A program made the translations under genes and the position numbers. Below are positions 34,274 through 46,371 of a stretch of DNA of 64,000 nt, piece by piece. Position 1 is the first letter of the stretch. The number at the start of each line of letters is the position of its first letter. The notes under the pieces are model-generated. The model ran no database searches, was not told the origin of the DNA, and worked only from the letters and a program-made list of their open reading frames with translations. Origin of the DNA: Coffea arabica (taxonomy: Eukaryota; Streptophyta; Magnoliopsida; Gentianales; Rubiaceae); the NCBI RefSeq assembly GCF_036785885.1, contig NC_092316.1, positions 15,431,001 to 15,495,000 on the forward strand. The letters are read 5' to 3'.

Positions 34274-34494
34274 AACCACTGGCTCAGTGGCCACCAGGGA
34301 GGGGTTTAAGTCCCTCCTTGGACTGTAAACCTCACCTGCAATGGAAAAAAATTTAAGAGTTGTGCTAGAGCACTTTCTTGATTTAGTTGGATCTGTATAC
34401 TTACTAACCTCCTACCACAGCCTCCTTAGCCTCCCCCTCCCCCTAGATTAGGATAGAGTAGGTTATACAAATGTATTGTTGTTGACAAAAAAAA
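34274..34494 (+). mobile_element. tRNA-derived SINE (copy 1)
   Basis: A perfect A-box (TGGCTCAGTGG, 34280-34290) and a B-box (GGTTTAAGTCC, 34303-34313), a 150-bp body, a TTGTTGTTG-containing end and an A-run. It is flanked by GGTACATTGCAGGGC (34259-34273 and 34495-34509), a 15-bp target duplication. Confidence 0.88.
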
Positions 34495-34509
34495 GGTACA
34501 TTGCAGGGC

Positions 34510-35268
34510 CGTAAGCCGGGGTTTGAACCCCACCCGTGAACAAAATTTAAAAGAAATGTTTGAACACTCCTTTAGAGCATCCATAATGATTTACACTCTT
34601 TAGAGTGTAATCCACATGTCACGTCAGTATTCTAATTTCTCCTTTTTTATTATATTTTCACTCACAATAGATTACACTCCACAAGGTGTAATAGCATGGG
34701 TTCACAATTAAATCAAACATTTATTTTAATAACGCATAACTCATATCCCATAAATAAATAACGTAATATTTTAAAAATAATTTTGTTATTTTAAAAAAAA
34801 AGGTATTAACTTTCATTAAATTTTTTACCTTTTGTATTTTTATTTTTTAAAAAATAATATTATTAATTTCTAAGTTTGGACAATATATCTTTTTCTATCT
34901 TTCAAAAATAACATATTTTTATTTTTTGAAAAATAATTATGCAATTATTAAACAAATATATGATAATTACGCAATTATTAAACAATTTTTTGTCATTACT
35001 ATTTGACCCTAACCTACCCATTACACGCATCATTTTGATCAGAATTATGCGTGTAATAGGCATTACACGGCCACAATGGGTGGTCGTGCAATAAACTAGT
35101 GTAATGACAGGCATTGCACTCATGATTACATGCCATTGAAGATGCCCTTAGTCTAGTCAGGTTGTTATACCTACTAGCCCTCTTTATATGCAGTCTCTTT
35201 AACTTTCCCTTCCAGTAGATTAGGATAGATTAGATTATAAAAATGTCATTGTTACCGTAAAAAAAAAA
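34510..35268 (+). mobile_element. tRNA-derived SINE (copy 2), split by a MITE
   Basis: The same family as copy 1. It has a B-box-like GGTTTGAACCC (about 34519), then the body interrupted at 34574 and resumed at 35151, the shared AGATTAGGATAGA block (about 35217) and an A-run. The A-box head is degraded. It starts at the right-hand target duplication of copy 1 and is followed by GTATATTGTAGGG (35269-35281), a decayed third copy of the same target. Confidence 0.75.
34575..35147. mobile_element. PIF/Harbinger-type MITE with TTA target duplication
   Basis: A 573-bp AT-rich element with ends GAGCATCCATAATG and (reverse complement of the right end) GGGCATCTTCAATGG, flanked by TTA on both sides (34572-34574 and 35148-35150). 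TIRs of GAGCATC type and a TTA duplication are typical of Tourist-like MITEs. No coding capacity. Confidence 0.8.
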
Positions 35269-35281
35269 GTATATTGTAGGG

Positions 35282-36730
35282 ACAGGCAGGACCAGTTATG
35301 TAAAATTGAAAAATTTGTAGCTCAAAAGTATTCAGCAGCAAATCCACGTTATCCACTTACACGCGAAGAAAATGCATGAATATTATTTCAATGTAAGGTA
35401 AGATTTTAAAGGGAATATTTTGTAATTGTCATCAACAATATTAACATGGAACATTTAAAAGGGAATTAGCACCAAGAAAAGCATATGAATTTACTTTGGA
35501 AAAGACTTCGTCCCTCCCTTCACAGTTTGTAAAGTACATTCCTCCCCTAAATAGAGAATTTTTTTTTTAAAAAAGGTCATTTTTTATTTTCAGTGCAACA
35601 ATTATTTCCAATGAAATTTACACCATAATCAAACTGTTACATGTACTATGTCATAAAGCATCTGAAAGCACGCCATATACTTATTTCTTCTCACTTCGAA
35701 CTATTGCTGTCCGATTCATTTTTTTACTTAATTACATATTACTCTCTTGTAATTAGGTGTAAGTAACAAATTGTCCCTTGTATTCACCAAACCCACATAT
35801 TACTACTTGACGATAATGGCCTAATGTATTTGGGTAACCAAAAGACAATTATGCCCTCATTTTTAGAATATTATTGAATGACCATTTTTTAATCTTTTTT
35901 CTTGTTGTTTTTTTTAATTATGTTTAAATTTCTTTTTCCTCATTCTCAACTCCTACTATGAAATGCAAATTTTGATAATGATGGCATAAGAATTTGTTAC
36001 TAAAAAAATTAATTATCGTAAGAAGTAAAAAAGTATATATTTATACTAAGCAATTTCTATTTCATTAATAAATATAATATTTTACTTGTAATTATTTTTT
36101 GTTCCTTTGTGTTCTTTCTTCTTTATATTTATAAATAATTTATTTAACACTTAAAAATATCCCATTATTTTTTTGTAAAAATATTTAGTTATCATAAATT
36201 ATTATAAGAAACTAAAAAAGCTTACATTTAGATAGTACTTTACGTATTTTTTTTTTATTTTTTAACAATTAGTGCATCATAAATATCTTATCAAAACTTA
36301 ATACACACTAATGCATCATCAACATTTTATCAATCGCAACAGCAAGCTGTTAAAGAAAAAATAATAACAATTTAAGTTACTTTCATCAACCACACTTTGT
36401 TTTTCATTAAATACACACTTTCTCATTTCATATAATAATTTATGATAATTAAATATTTCACGTAACTCAATAACTATAAATATATCTATGCATCAAACTA
36501 AATTTTTTACAAGAGAATAACAGTATATGTTGAACCGGATTGGCTTTGTGATAGTATACCAGGATTATATCCAAAATCCATTAGGAGGTCACCAATATTT
36601 ATGGTACTTTTCCTTTTTACCTTACACCCTCCAACTTCTTTAAACCCCCGTTCATTGCCACAAATTGCATACACTTTCGCTTGCTTATTTAACATCCGTC
36701 CATGCTTTCCATATAAAAAACTTAGGTCCT
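35282..36730. other. intergenic, AT-rich
   Basis: No gene or element recognised. It has several poly-A/T runs. A short open frame on the minus strand at 36507-36695 has no recognisable relative. Confidence 0.5.
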
Positions 36731-36866
36731 CTTTGGGTTGCTATTTTTAGGATTTTTTTTGTAAGAAAACATACTGTAAAAGGATTTCAAATACGCTTTA
36801 TGATTAAAAAATATGTTCACCAGAAACATTAAAATTTTTTTTTACAGAAAATCACAATCCAAACTT
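36731..36866. mobile_element. small hAT-like MITE
   Basis: Inverted ends: left CTTTGGGTTGCTATTTTTAG; right, reverse-complemented, AAGTTTGGATTGTGATTTTC. The centre has AAAAAATATGTTCACC, a feature shared with the element at 39637. The target duplication is not certain. Confidence 0.55.
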
Positions 36867-38079
36867 TTCTTATACTATGAAAAGGATTTCCCTTCTTACC
36901 AAAAAAAAAAAAACAAAGAAAAGGACCTCCGGTGTTTCTGTATGGTTGGTAGGACCCGATTGGCAGACGTCATACGATTTGTGTGGCCACGCGTCTGAAT
37001 GTTGTTCATCTTGTCCCACACATTCTAAGAAGTGCTTTGTTGTCACAATTCTAGAGGTGTGGCAGGTTTTACTTACGGCAGGAAATTCGTACCACGGTTA
37101 GATCCATTGTCTTAACGGCAATGATAGCACTTGAGAAGAAAACAATAGAGACCTGAGTTTAATCATGCAAACAATGCTAACTGTGGGATCCGAGCCATGG
37201 CCTTGGCGCATAAGCCAAAGAGCTTGAGCTGCAGGCCAATTAGGAACCATTGCAAGTGATCAAACACATATAATATAATTGATGTGACTTGATTCAATAC
37301 GAGACAATAGAACAATGAATAGCGTCAAATTCTAATATTCTACGAGATCAATCTATGCGCACACCCCATGAGTAGTAGTGCCGCACCTGGTATAAATATC
37401 TAACCCCTCACAACTTAGGTAACTGTACAATCCTCTCCTAATACCAGACTCCAGTACTTTGAAGACTAACTTAGGCGTCGAAGTCACACTGGGGGAAAGC
37501 CTTGCTCTCTCCTCTGTTGCTCTTATTCTTGTTGGGACTGACAATCATCTTGAATAGTGTAATTTTTTTGAACGATGTGTAACTTTACCTGAACAACTTA
37601 TAAAATTTAATAATAAAGATATAATTATTATACATGAAATTCATATAAACAGTAACAGAATATCTACTTCTATTGTAAGGATATACAAGAATCTCATTTA
37701 GAGTTACAAAATGTTAAAAAAATATTTCATTATTTATGAACGGTTGATCTAATAACTGTCCTTATCCCACACCCTTCTTGTTGTGCTTTCAAGACTCTGG
37801 ATCAATACTGCCGAGTTCTTGCATGCACAATAACAAAATTATACCAAGCTTTCTTTAGGGCGTCATCAATTAATTAGCATAATGGTTAACTTGTTTCTAA
37901 GCTAATAAGATGTGCGGTTTAGAAGTCAGACCACGTTTCATGTCATCTTTATTAGACATTGAGTTTTAAAAAGAATTTTGCACTCTAGTTTTAATTGGTT
38001 AGTATAGATGGCTTGGTTGATCATGGTTTTATGTAAGTGTCCAGAGTCAATCTTAATAATAAATCCCCTGGAATATTTC
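36867..38079. other. intergenic, AT-rich
   Basis: Nothing recognised on either strand. Confidence 0.5.
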
Positions 38080-39360
38080 AGGGATCTAACCAACAGGAAC
38101 GAGTTAATTTTTTCTACTTCAATTATTGTAGAAAATAATAAAATTCAAAGTTAGAGGAGTTTTGACCTCCAATTAAGAAAAAAAGTAATAATCAAATCAT
38201 ATAAAATAAAGTGGAGAAAACAGCTGGCAAGATCCTAGGGTTTAGATTTTGATCCAAAGTTGGAATTAATTATCTAGTTATTTTCTTAGCATGCCAAGAA
38301 TGTATCACACATAAGTACTTTGATTATTTCTAAATACATCTAATTTGTATCCAATTAAATTTTACGTTTTTTAAGGATCACAAGTCTTTAATTGAACCCT
38401 TTAAAATCTTAAGTGATATCAATTACGTCATTCAAACTGTAAGCTACTCCCGTGTCTAAACTAAGTATGTTTATCACTATAGTGTATGATTGTATATTCC
38501 TTCTCAGTTCAATATGAACTTTAATAGCATGTTTATGGTGGTCAAATATAAACATATAATTATGTTTGGATAGATAAATCAAGGCAATAAGTCAAGAATT
38601 TAACTAGAACAACTAATCAATACTCTTTCACAAAACTCTAACCCTAGAAACAAATTAGTTCAACATAGATATAGATAAAATCATTGATATATCCAAGAAT
38701 TCAAGCAACAAATACAATATTGGAGAATAGAATAAGAAAAGCTTCTCAATTTTTAATGCCCTAGCTTTCGTGTTGATCGCTCCTTGATTCTTGCTTGTGC
38801 CCTCTTGATCTCAATCTCTTAAGAACAAGTTATAGAGATGAACTAATGCTAGCCTCGTGTTTTCTTACCCTAAAAACATTTTGAAGAACCCCCATTTTAA
38901 ACTTCCTAAAGTGGTAGCTAGCTCAAATATGGTAGAAATAAACTTCGTAGGGTGTAAGAAAGTCGATTTGGTGTGAAAATCCAATGATGTTCGTCCCAAC
39001 GATTGGCCCCGGACAATGGGTGAAGCTCAAAATCCATCAGAATCAAATAAGGCCGACGTGATGACCAAAACAATGATCAGCGCTAAACATGAGGGTCCAC
39101 CCGTGGATCCATAGGGATCCGTCCTCAAATCCATAACAAATCTGGCAGCCCTCATTTCAATTTGTTTCGTCTAGCTCAGTTGCTCCTTCTCGAGTTCAAC
39201 TAAAAACCTGAACTTTCAAGACCGGTCCATTCTTTTTCGAATTGAGTTATTCATCTATTAGAACAACATAAGATCAAAATTAAGTCGTTCCTATTCGAAT
39301 TAGAGCTCAAATATCATAATTGATGTGCAAAACACCCGTATACAGGGTGTACAATTCTAA
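38080..39360 (-). mobile_element. possible old solo LTR of a Ty3/Gypsy element
   Basis: GGATCTAACCAACAGGAACG at about 38080 resembles the GGTCGAATCCACAGGGACTG block near the LTR end of element B in the same orientation, and is likewise followed by AATT-rich sequence. The far end is undefined and no partner LTR or target duplication was found. Confidence 0.25.
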
Positions 39361-39636
39361 CTAATCCATAGTTTCTGGTGTTAGTAATTTAGATTCCCAA
39401 GAGGAATCTTGAGTGTCTTCAGTGCAATATATATGCTTCGTTGGTTTAAGGTTTCTTTAGAGAGAAATTTCGCATCTTTGCTGTTTGTGAGGTTGCTTCT
39501 AATAGAAAAGATTGTTTAAAATTAAAATTGTCTGGATTTTCATTCTTTCTTTGAACAGCTTAACTATATTTTTTTTTCTTCCTTCCATTGTGGACTGTGT
39601 AGTAATTTTCTGAGCTAACAATTACGTTTATGCCTT

Positions 39637-39736
39637 GTTTGGAGGGCAATTTTTTTCCAAAATTTTTTTATATTTTTTATGAACATATTTTCTAATCATT
39701 TTTATTTTACATATATCAAATCACTACAGTACGCGC

Positions 39737-39769
<33 letters not shown>

Positions 39770-39802
39770 CTTATATAATCTTCAAAAAATAGCAATCCAA
39801 AC
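39637..39802. mobile_element. small hAT-like MITE with (TA)n
   Basis: Ends GTTTGGAGGGCAATTTTTTT and (reverse-complemented right end) GTTTGGATTGCTATTTTTTG, with CCTT next to both. The centre has TATTTTTTATGAACATATTTTCTAATC, and a pure (TA)n run at 39742-39769. Confidence 0.65.
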
Positions 39803-41339
39803 CTTAGTCACCAAGATGTAGAGCAGCAATTTTTTTCTCTAAAGTCCAATAAACCACCCATCTAAAGTCAAAATTCAGTATGAACAACTTGCCAAAAGTT
39901 AGGAGGCCACCACGAATTTAAATCCAAACTAGATGGTCTTTGTCTTCATCCTCTTGTATAAAAAAGTTGTATTTCTAATTCCGTTTAGAATTGAATAGTG
40001 CGTGTGTCACTGTCTGTTAAAAAAATTCAAAAGTAAATATTACCATCAAATCTCTTTTATATACAATTTACATTGGAGATTTGAACTGGATTCATGGCAT
40101 CTCCAATTGTTAATCTCAACTTTGTCACTTATTCAAGCTGTATACCATACTTAATATCATCTATCCAATAGCAAATCAATTCAATCTGGACCATGCATAG
40201 TGGGCTTTGCTTAAACTATCCTTTTAATTTTCTTGGGCACCACTCTATCTTTTGTGGCTGATTGACTAAGAATTCGATAGTATCGGCACTCCAATGTCTC
40301 AGGCGTTCCACCTTGTTGAAAGTAACTTAGAGCACTTGCAACCTAGTTTCTCTACCTATTTGCACGCCAAAATTGCCACGATACATAGTTAATAATCATT
40401 TCACATTATCTACAAGGAGACCTTAGTTATTTATAATTATGAATTATCTTCACGAGACATTTGCTTCACAAAGTGCTAACGAATTTGTTTCTTGTTTAGA
40501 TATATAGTGTTATTTTCTTATGAAAAATTGTTGGATTATCATCAATTGTCATACAAAAATAAAAAACATTTATCAATAATTCAATACAAAGAAATGAGTT
40601 ACTTCTTTTTATTAACAATTCCCTAATATGCATTGATTGTTAATAAAATGTTGACGATGCTTTAATAGTTTGTAAAAGAAAAATTACATAACATATGATT
40701 CTTAAATATATAATTTTTAGTTTATTATCAAAATTAAGAATATATTTTTTATAATAACAAATAACAACACATATTTAGGCATCAAGACACATGATAAGGA
40801 TAAAGATGAAAGAAAAAGAAGTAAAAAAAGAATAAAGAAAAATTAAAGTGAAACATTTTTGTTACTTATTTAGCTTCTATCATTTATTTAAATCCAACTA
40901 AAAAATTACTTAAACTATTTATTAAATATATACATTTTAATTTTTTACAATAATTAAATAATATGTTATAAGAACATAACTATGCATCTTAAGTATGAAA
41001 AGAAATTTTTAGTTCATAAAAGGAAAGGAAGAGGGAGAAGAAGAAATATAGAAAAAGTATTTTTGGTATATAAAGAAGACAAAAAAGAAACGGAAAAAGA
41101 AAAAAAAGGGTCATTTGGCAATTTTTTTTTCAATGATGGTATGATTATCTTTTTGCTATCCAGATATGTTCAAGTCTCAAGTCTTTGGAGCATTTTGTGG
41201 ATTTTGTGGTGTAGACATTTAGGGGGAGGGGGGAGGGGAGGAATTGTTGTGGACCCTTAAGTAAGGGGACAGTACGTAATTAAGCCTATAATAAGGTTAG
41301 GGTTTTTATTATTGAATCTTTCTATCATACTTCTACTTT
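39803..41339. other. intergenic, AT-rich
   Basis: No gene recognised. A purine-rich stretch at about 41010-41110 and a G-rich tract at 41221-41240 are the only notable features. Confidence 0.5.
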
Positions 41340-41348
41340 TCATAGTTA

Positions 41349-42401
41349 GGGCAAAATGTTTTAGTGACCCTCAAACTATCAACTTTTGACTCTTCAATTA
41401 TTAACTCTCCAACTAATTAAAACATGCAAGCTTAGCACTTCCATCAATTTAAGTCGTTATATTTAATAGAAGTAGCACGACATGCATGGCAGAGGCTCTC
41501 AAATTATTATAAAATTTAACTTTTGACCCTCTAACTATTAACTGATAAATTTTACCCCTTCAACTAATTAAAATGTATAATACTAGCCCTTCCATCAATT
41601 TGAGACATTATGTTGAATAAAAACATTACCATGTGTGCAGCAGGGGGCATAACTGAAGGGTGCTTTCATCTTCACAAGACATATGTTAGGGTAAAATTGT
41701 TTTAACCCCATTTGACTCATAAACTAATTTACCAAATTTCCAATTGTTCAACTTGAACAAAATCAATTGAAAACCTATATCCCTAAACAGAGAAATTCCT
41801 ACAAGGATAGGCAACTTGAAGAAATTGAATTGTCTTCATTTTAAATTTAACTCATTTTTTGGTGTTGTTCCAGATTCATTGGGTTCATATGCGCCTTTTA
41901 ATGACATAAATCAAAGAATATTCCAACAAACGTTGGTTCTCTTCCAAACTTGAATTTTCTAAATCTCTCAAATAATTAATTTTCTGGCGAGATTCCTCCG
42001 AACTTTACATCATTATATCTAAACCTTCTTGATTTGCCAAGCACCAAGTTGGTTGGGCATATTCCGAATTCTTTATCAATAGATGTTTCTGTTTAACAAT
42101 GACGATTCAAGTTAATGGAAGGGTTATGATTATACATTTTAATTAGTTGTAGGGTTAAAACTTGTTAGTTAATAATTAGAGGGTCAAAAGTTGAATTTTA
42201 TAATAGTTTGATGGCCAGTGAGGCATTTTGTTCATCTCATCAATCCTATAGCTCTGTTAGATATAATGACTCAAGTTGATGGAAGGGATAAAATTATTTA
42301 TATATTTTAATTAGTTGAAGAGCTAAAACTTATCATTTAACAATTGAAGGATTAAAAGTTAAATTTCATAATAATTTGAGGGCCACTGGGGCACTTTGCC
42401 C
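41349..42401. mobile_element. Pack-MULE-like element carrying an LRR gene fragment
   Basis: A 1053-bp element flanked by the 9-bp duplication TCATAGTTA (41340-41348 and 42402-42410), the length expected of Mutator-like transposons. The termini are long inverted repeats starting GGGCAAAATG and (right end, reverse-complemented) GGGCAAAGTG. Each arm contains two copies of a related ~140-bp unit, giving arms of about 300 bp. No transposase is present. The central ~350 bp are unrelated to the arms and read as part of a leucine-rich-repeat gene. Confidence 0.82.
41747..42096 (+). pseudogene. captured leucine-rich-repeat gene fragment
   Basis: Plus-strand translation gives plant-type extracellular LRRs: a REIPTRIGNLKKLNCLHF segment followed by FGVVPDSLG (about 41790-41885), then in another frame NIPTNVGSLPNLNFLNLSNN, FSGEIPPNFTSL and a VGHIPNSLS stretch (about 41914-42085). 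The spacing and the IP-x-x-GNL / SGEIP pattern are those of LRR receptor-like kinases or receptor-like proteins. One frameshift and a TAA after LSNN break it. It is not derived from the LRR-III gene at 50.2-52.5 kb as far as I can judge, and its source gene is not in the window. Confidence 0.75.
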
Positions 42402-42410
42402 TCATAGTTA

Positions 42411-44268
42411 TTTATTCCTCTTTTTTTCGAAGTTTTATATTCATTATGGATACTCTTGTGCTACGGTCGGGACGCTGAAGTTTGTCGAATCTTGTCTTAA
42501 GCGGACTTAGGGAAACACTTAAGGGTTCCCTTTTTTATTTATGTAAATCTCTCGTTTCTATGATTACATGTCGAATAAGATCAAGTTTTACCACAACGAC
42601 CCCAATGACGAGCTCAAAAGTTTTGCTACGGAAGCCAAAATGCCTATCCTGTTGCACGACATTAAGGATCGCGTCCAGTAAACGCTTGCTACGATTATGT
42701 AGGAGAATTTTAAAATAATAGGACTTTTGTTCCAAATCAGTTATATCTGGTTATTTATTACCTGAATAGGTATGAGTCTTGCAACTCTTCATTTAGCTAT
42801 TGAATTCAACAAAGGTAAAATTGAAAGATGAATTAAACTACTCGATATTTGAATTGATTTTGACTTGGTAAGAGCTCATTTGAGTTTGATTCGCTAGTTA
42901 GTCAAACCAAATTTAAACAACGTTTTATATTCGATAACGTTTAAACTTAACAAAAAATTCATTCAAATTTGATTTGACAAATAAACAAACTTGTTAAAAT
43001 AATCAAATAAGGTTGGAACACTAGAATGTTTGGTTTGATTAGTCTTGTTTACACCCCTAAATAAGGGATGTGTTCCTTTATTGTTCAAGCATAACCCCCT
43101 TTATAACTAATTATCAAATGGTTATTGAAAGATACAACAAATACTCAGACACCAAAAAAGCATCATAGTACTTTTCACAATTCTTTTCTAAATTTTCTTC
43201 TCTATAAAAAAACACTTCTGACAAGTCTTACAAACGTTGAATACTCGACGGTTTGATCCGGTTAGTGCAAAACATAGTCAAATAAGGATTTTATCATATT
43301 CTAAAGGTTATTTTACAGAATTCTTTTGTACACTATCTGTAGAGGCAAATTAAACATTAAGGATAGCGACGAGTAAGTGCAGCACACCTTAAAGTCATTT
43401 TCCTCACTTATCTACTATGATTTGACTTCAACAATACTCCAAAAGATACAAATCTATACAAGTGTGGAATGATCTAGATCCCAAAAGTAAACTCACAAAT
43501 TTAGAGTATAAAATGAAGGTATCTAAATCCAACTGCAATCTAATCCTATAATCAAATCTTATATCTATTTTTTGTATTTACAACATCCTCCTTTTTTTTT
43601 TGGCTTCAACAGTAAAGGGATGAGATTTAAAAAATGGAGAGGGAACAGAGCAATCTGAATCCATAACCTCTAAGTATGTTACCCTAATCACTATCTAGGA
43701 TGGGTTGAAGTTGTAACATGCCATCAATAAGACCAATTTTAGGCTGGTGATGTAAAACAAAATGATCACAATTGTTTTTTTTTTAATGCCAAACCAAATC
43801 ACCTAAACCAAGCACGAAGATTATGTCTTAATGCATATAAGTGACTTTCAACTCAACAAACCACCACCCCCGCCCCCCACAATGCCCCGGTGAATGCACC
43901 ATAAATACTTCCTAGTATATCAAATCTCCATGGAGGAAAATATTTTTGGCATTCAACTGGTTCAAAAGCCTATCATTAGTCGCATAATCTGTTTGTTCTG
44001 GGCTTCCTTGGGCTAAATTGCATTTCTAGACCTGTCTGTTTATTAATTGATCTAGCAAATAGGGATCATGCACACATTGTCTACAGAGTTGAGAGAGTTG
44101 CTAGTCCCTATTCTTTTCTGTGTCCGTCAACAGTTCTGTAGAGACCATGTGCATGAGACTATGAGGTTGACTAGACAATTCATGTAAGACAAGAGGTAAT
44201 TATGAACGGAATGGAGGAGATGATTATGAACATTTTGTCATTCGCACAAAAGGCATGAAGTAGAACAT
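42411..44268. other. intergenic
   Basis: No recognisable gene. The minus-strand stretch at 42535-42735 stays open but has no ATG and no known domain. A C-rich run lies near 43867. Confidence 0.45.
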
Positions 44269-44285
44269 GAATGAGGATCAAGTGC

Positions 44286-44481
44286 TAACTAGTTAGCAAG
44301 GATGACCCACTTCCTCATAAAAGATCTTATATTTGAAATATGCCGCATGTGAGGGCTGTGCTGATTTGCAATTTATAAGAACCTTATTAGCTAACTTATC
44401 GTTCTTAGGACATACTTAACTCATAAGGGTGATCGGAATCGTATTCACTCGAACTTTTATTTAAAAAAAAAGAGAGAGAGA
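44286..44481 (+). mobile_element. SINE-like retroposon with A/GA tail
   Basis: A 196-bp insert ending in an A-run followed by GA repeats, flanked by the 17-bp perfect direct repeat GAATGAGGATCAAGTGC (44269-44285 and 44482-44498). The head (TAACTAGTTAGCAAGGATG) resembles a tRNA D-arm/A-box region. The B-box is degenerate (TATATTTGAAAT). It is not the family of the SINEs at 34.3 kb. Confidence 0.72.
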
Positions 44482-44498
44482 GAATGAGGATCAAGTGC

Positions 44499-45218
44499 CA
44501 AGCCAAGATCCAAACAAATTTACCACGACCTAGGATTCCACCAAGGGCATAGAGATCTTACCATTTGTTCGGACCAAGAGAATACAACTCCTTGTTGCAC
44601 AAATCTTATTAGACAAATTTTTTGTACTAGGCACCTGCCCTGAGTGACACCAAGTGCTAGACAAGGTCATTTTAGTTTTAAAACAAAGGATCTTTTTGGA
44701 AAAGGATATAAACCACCAAGTGATGCTTTGCATGGAAATGGGAGTTCTGATTCTCACCTCTCCTATTCATTGCTCTGGTTTCCAATCTCAGCAAAATTTG
44801 AAGCGATTTTACATTTATAATGGTATTTTGGCAAGCCATCCATTTTGTGATTTCTATAGTCTCTGCATTTAAGTAAAACCAACCAAATCCACGTGCTGGT
44901 GTGTAACACGAAACAAATTAATAGTATTAATTAATCTTCTACCGATAGTTTAAAGAGCAAACCTTATAGATGTGAAAGTTTGAGGAGACATTTTGCATCA
45001 AGCCTTTAAGAAATCAAATCATCTACTCAACAAAACTCGAGTCATTTTAATGTACAATCATTATAATTAGTTTTGTTTCCTAAGAAATTGACCGTAATAT
45101 AATACTTCAACTCAAGAAGACAAAACATATCATCCTAACATGAATAACCTTTGGATGCATATATATTATTAATTTCTCTATTTAAAATTGAAATGCAACA
45201 AGAAGATGATGCAGATAT
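44499..45218. other. intergenic and probable 3' UTR of the RING-H2 gene
   Basis: No separate gene seen. The part nearest 45218 would carry the 3' UTR of the minus-strand gene that follows. Confidence 0.4.
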
Positions 45219-46193
45219 TTAGTGAGTTCCTTCAATCATAGGCATATCAACATTAAAAGAATTCACATTTAATGTGTTTTCGGATAAGCTTTGAGAACTC
45301 TCCTCCTTGGACCAAAGCCATATCTTGGACACAGAAAAGCTCTCCCTTCTAGTCCTAGCACAGATCTTCTTTCCTTCTCTTTCCGTATTGTCAGGCGCAA
45401 AGTTTCCTTGATCAACACTACCTTTGATTAGTTTCAGACTACCTCCATCGGATAAAGCCACTTGCATCTCAGAATTAACTATATACTGAAATGTGCCCAT
45501 TGAGTAGCACCTCCTTCCATCCAAGTTGCAGCTACTGATCATTTCCATCTGATCACTTCTATGGTCTCCATTCCTACCCTCTTCATTAATGCTTCTATAC
45601 TTGCCGAGCCTAACAGAAAAAACTCTCATTTCGCTTGCGCTTTCTTGCATAATATCTGGCTTGTGGTTGCAATAGTGCTCATTCTCAGAGTCCACCAAAG
45701 AGCGATTCGATCTTTCTCTTGATCCATGAAAATTAAACAAAGGCTTATTTCCAATAGGAGTCCCAGAGCTAATGACACTTCTACATAATGGACAGGTAGA
45801 GTTTGATAGTAACCAAGTATCTATGCAATTTAGATGAAAAGCATGGCTGCAAAGGGGAAGTAATCTTAGCATATCTTGGTCAGAAAATTCACACAAGCAA
45901 ACAGCACAATCAAATGGCTCCTTCAATCCCATAATGTCTTTGTAATAAAAGATTGGTAACGCATCAATAAGAGCTTGGTCAAGGCCAGAATCATGCATAT
46001 GAAAGAGTTGTTGCAGCTGTCTTTGAAGAGCATGGGAACCTGAGGTTTCTCTGTTTCTATTGGATTGAGAAACCGCTGAAAAAGATGGTATCTTCATGAA
46101 ATATCTAAAGAGAAGATGAAGCAAACCATAGACAAAGAATATTACTGCTAGGATGATTATAACTAGTAGAACTATTGGACTGATTTTGCCCAT
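45219..46193 (-). CDS. ATL-family RING-H2 E3 ubiquitin ligase, membrane-anchored (ATL13/46/47-like)
   Basis: A 324-residue protein from a single coding exon. Residues about 6-29 form one hydrophobic membrane anchor (ISPIVLLVIIILAVIFFVYG). The GLD motif that defines ATLs is at 70-72. The RING-H2 finger uses C96, C99, C115, H117, H120, C123, C134 and C137 with the conserved DxWLLSxSTCPLCR end. ATLs are plant membrane E3 ligases that pass ubiquitin from an E2 to target proteins; the KISP-VLLVIII and LQGQLQQLF-like stretches point to the ATL13/46/47 group. The ATG at 46193 was chosen because the frame is open further upstream (to about 46373) but has no earlier ATG, and a good splice acceptor (CCCATTGCAG at 46242-46251) precedes it, suggesting a 5' UTR intron. 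The basic, Ser-rich C-terminal half is unannotated in the family. Confidence 0.9.
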   Translation of the reverse strand: MGKISPIVLLVIIILAVIFFVYGLLHLLFRYFMKIPSFSAVSQSNRNRETSGSHALQRQLQQLFHMHDSGLDQALIDALPIFYYKDIMGLKEPFDCAVCLCEFSDQDMLRLLPLCSHAFHLNCIDTWLLSNSTCPLCRSVISSGTPIGNKPLFNFHGSRERSNRSLVDSENEHYCNHKPDIMQESASEMRVFSVRLGKYRSINEEGRNGDHRSDQMEMISSCNLDGRRCYSMGTFQYIVNSEMQVALSDGGSLKLIKGSVDQGNFAPDNTEREGKKICARTRRESFSVSKIWLWSKEESSQSLSENTLNVNSFNVDMPMIEGTH

Positions 46194-46241
46194 GGATGGA
46201 ATTGTTATTTCTGAGATAAAGTGGAAAACTCTCTGAGGAAT

Positions 46242-46371
46242 CTGCAATGGGCAGGAAGAGAAGAATGTAAGAAGAGATGTCTCACCTTTTTCTTCAAGTT
46301 GGTTATCCAAATTGCCAAATTCTCTAAGAATCTCCAGAGTTGGTATGCTTAAAAGAGAATATTTTATTACC
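46242..46371 (-). other. possible 5' UTR intron of the RING-H2 gene
   Basis: On the minus strand TTGTAG/GTAATA at about 46371 could be a donor, and TTCTCTTCCTGCCCATTGCAG, ending at 46242, is a strong acceptor. A closer GTGAGA donor (about 46285) would leave only about 44 nt, too short for a plant intron. Confidence 0.4.

Noticed and set aside
42535..42735. 66-codon minus-strand frame with protein-like composition
   Set aside because: No ATG and no identifiable relative; too short to call.
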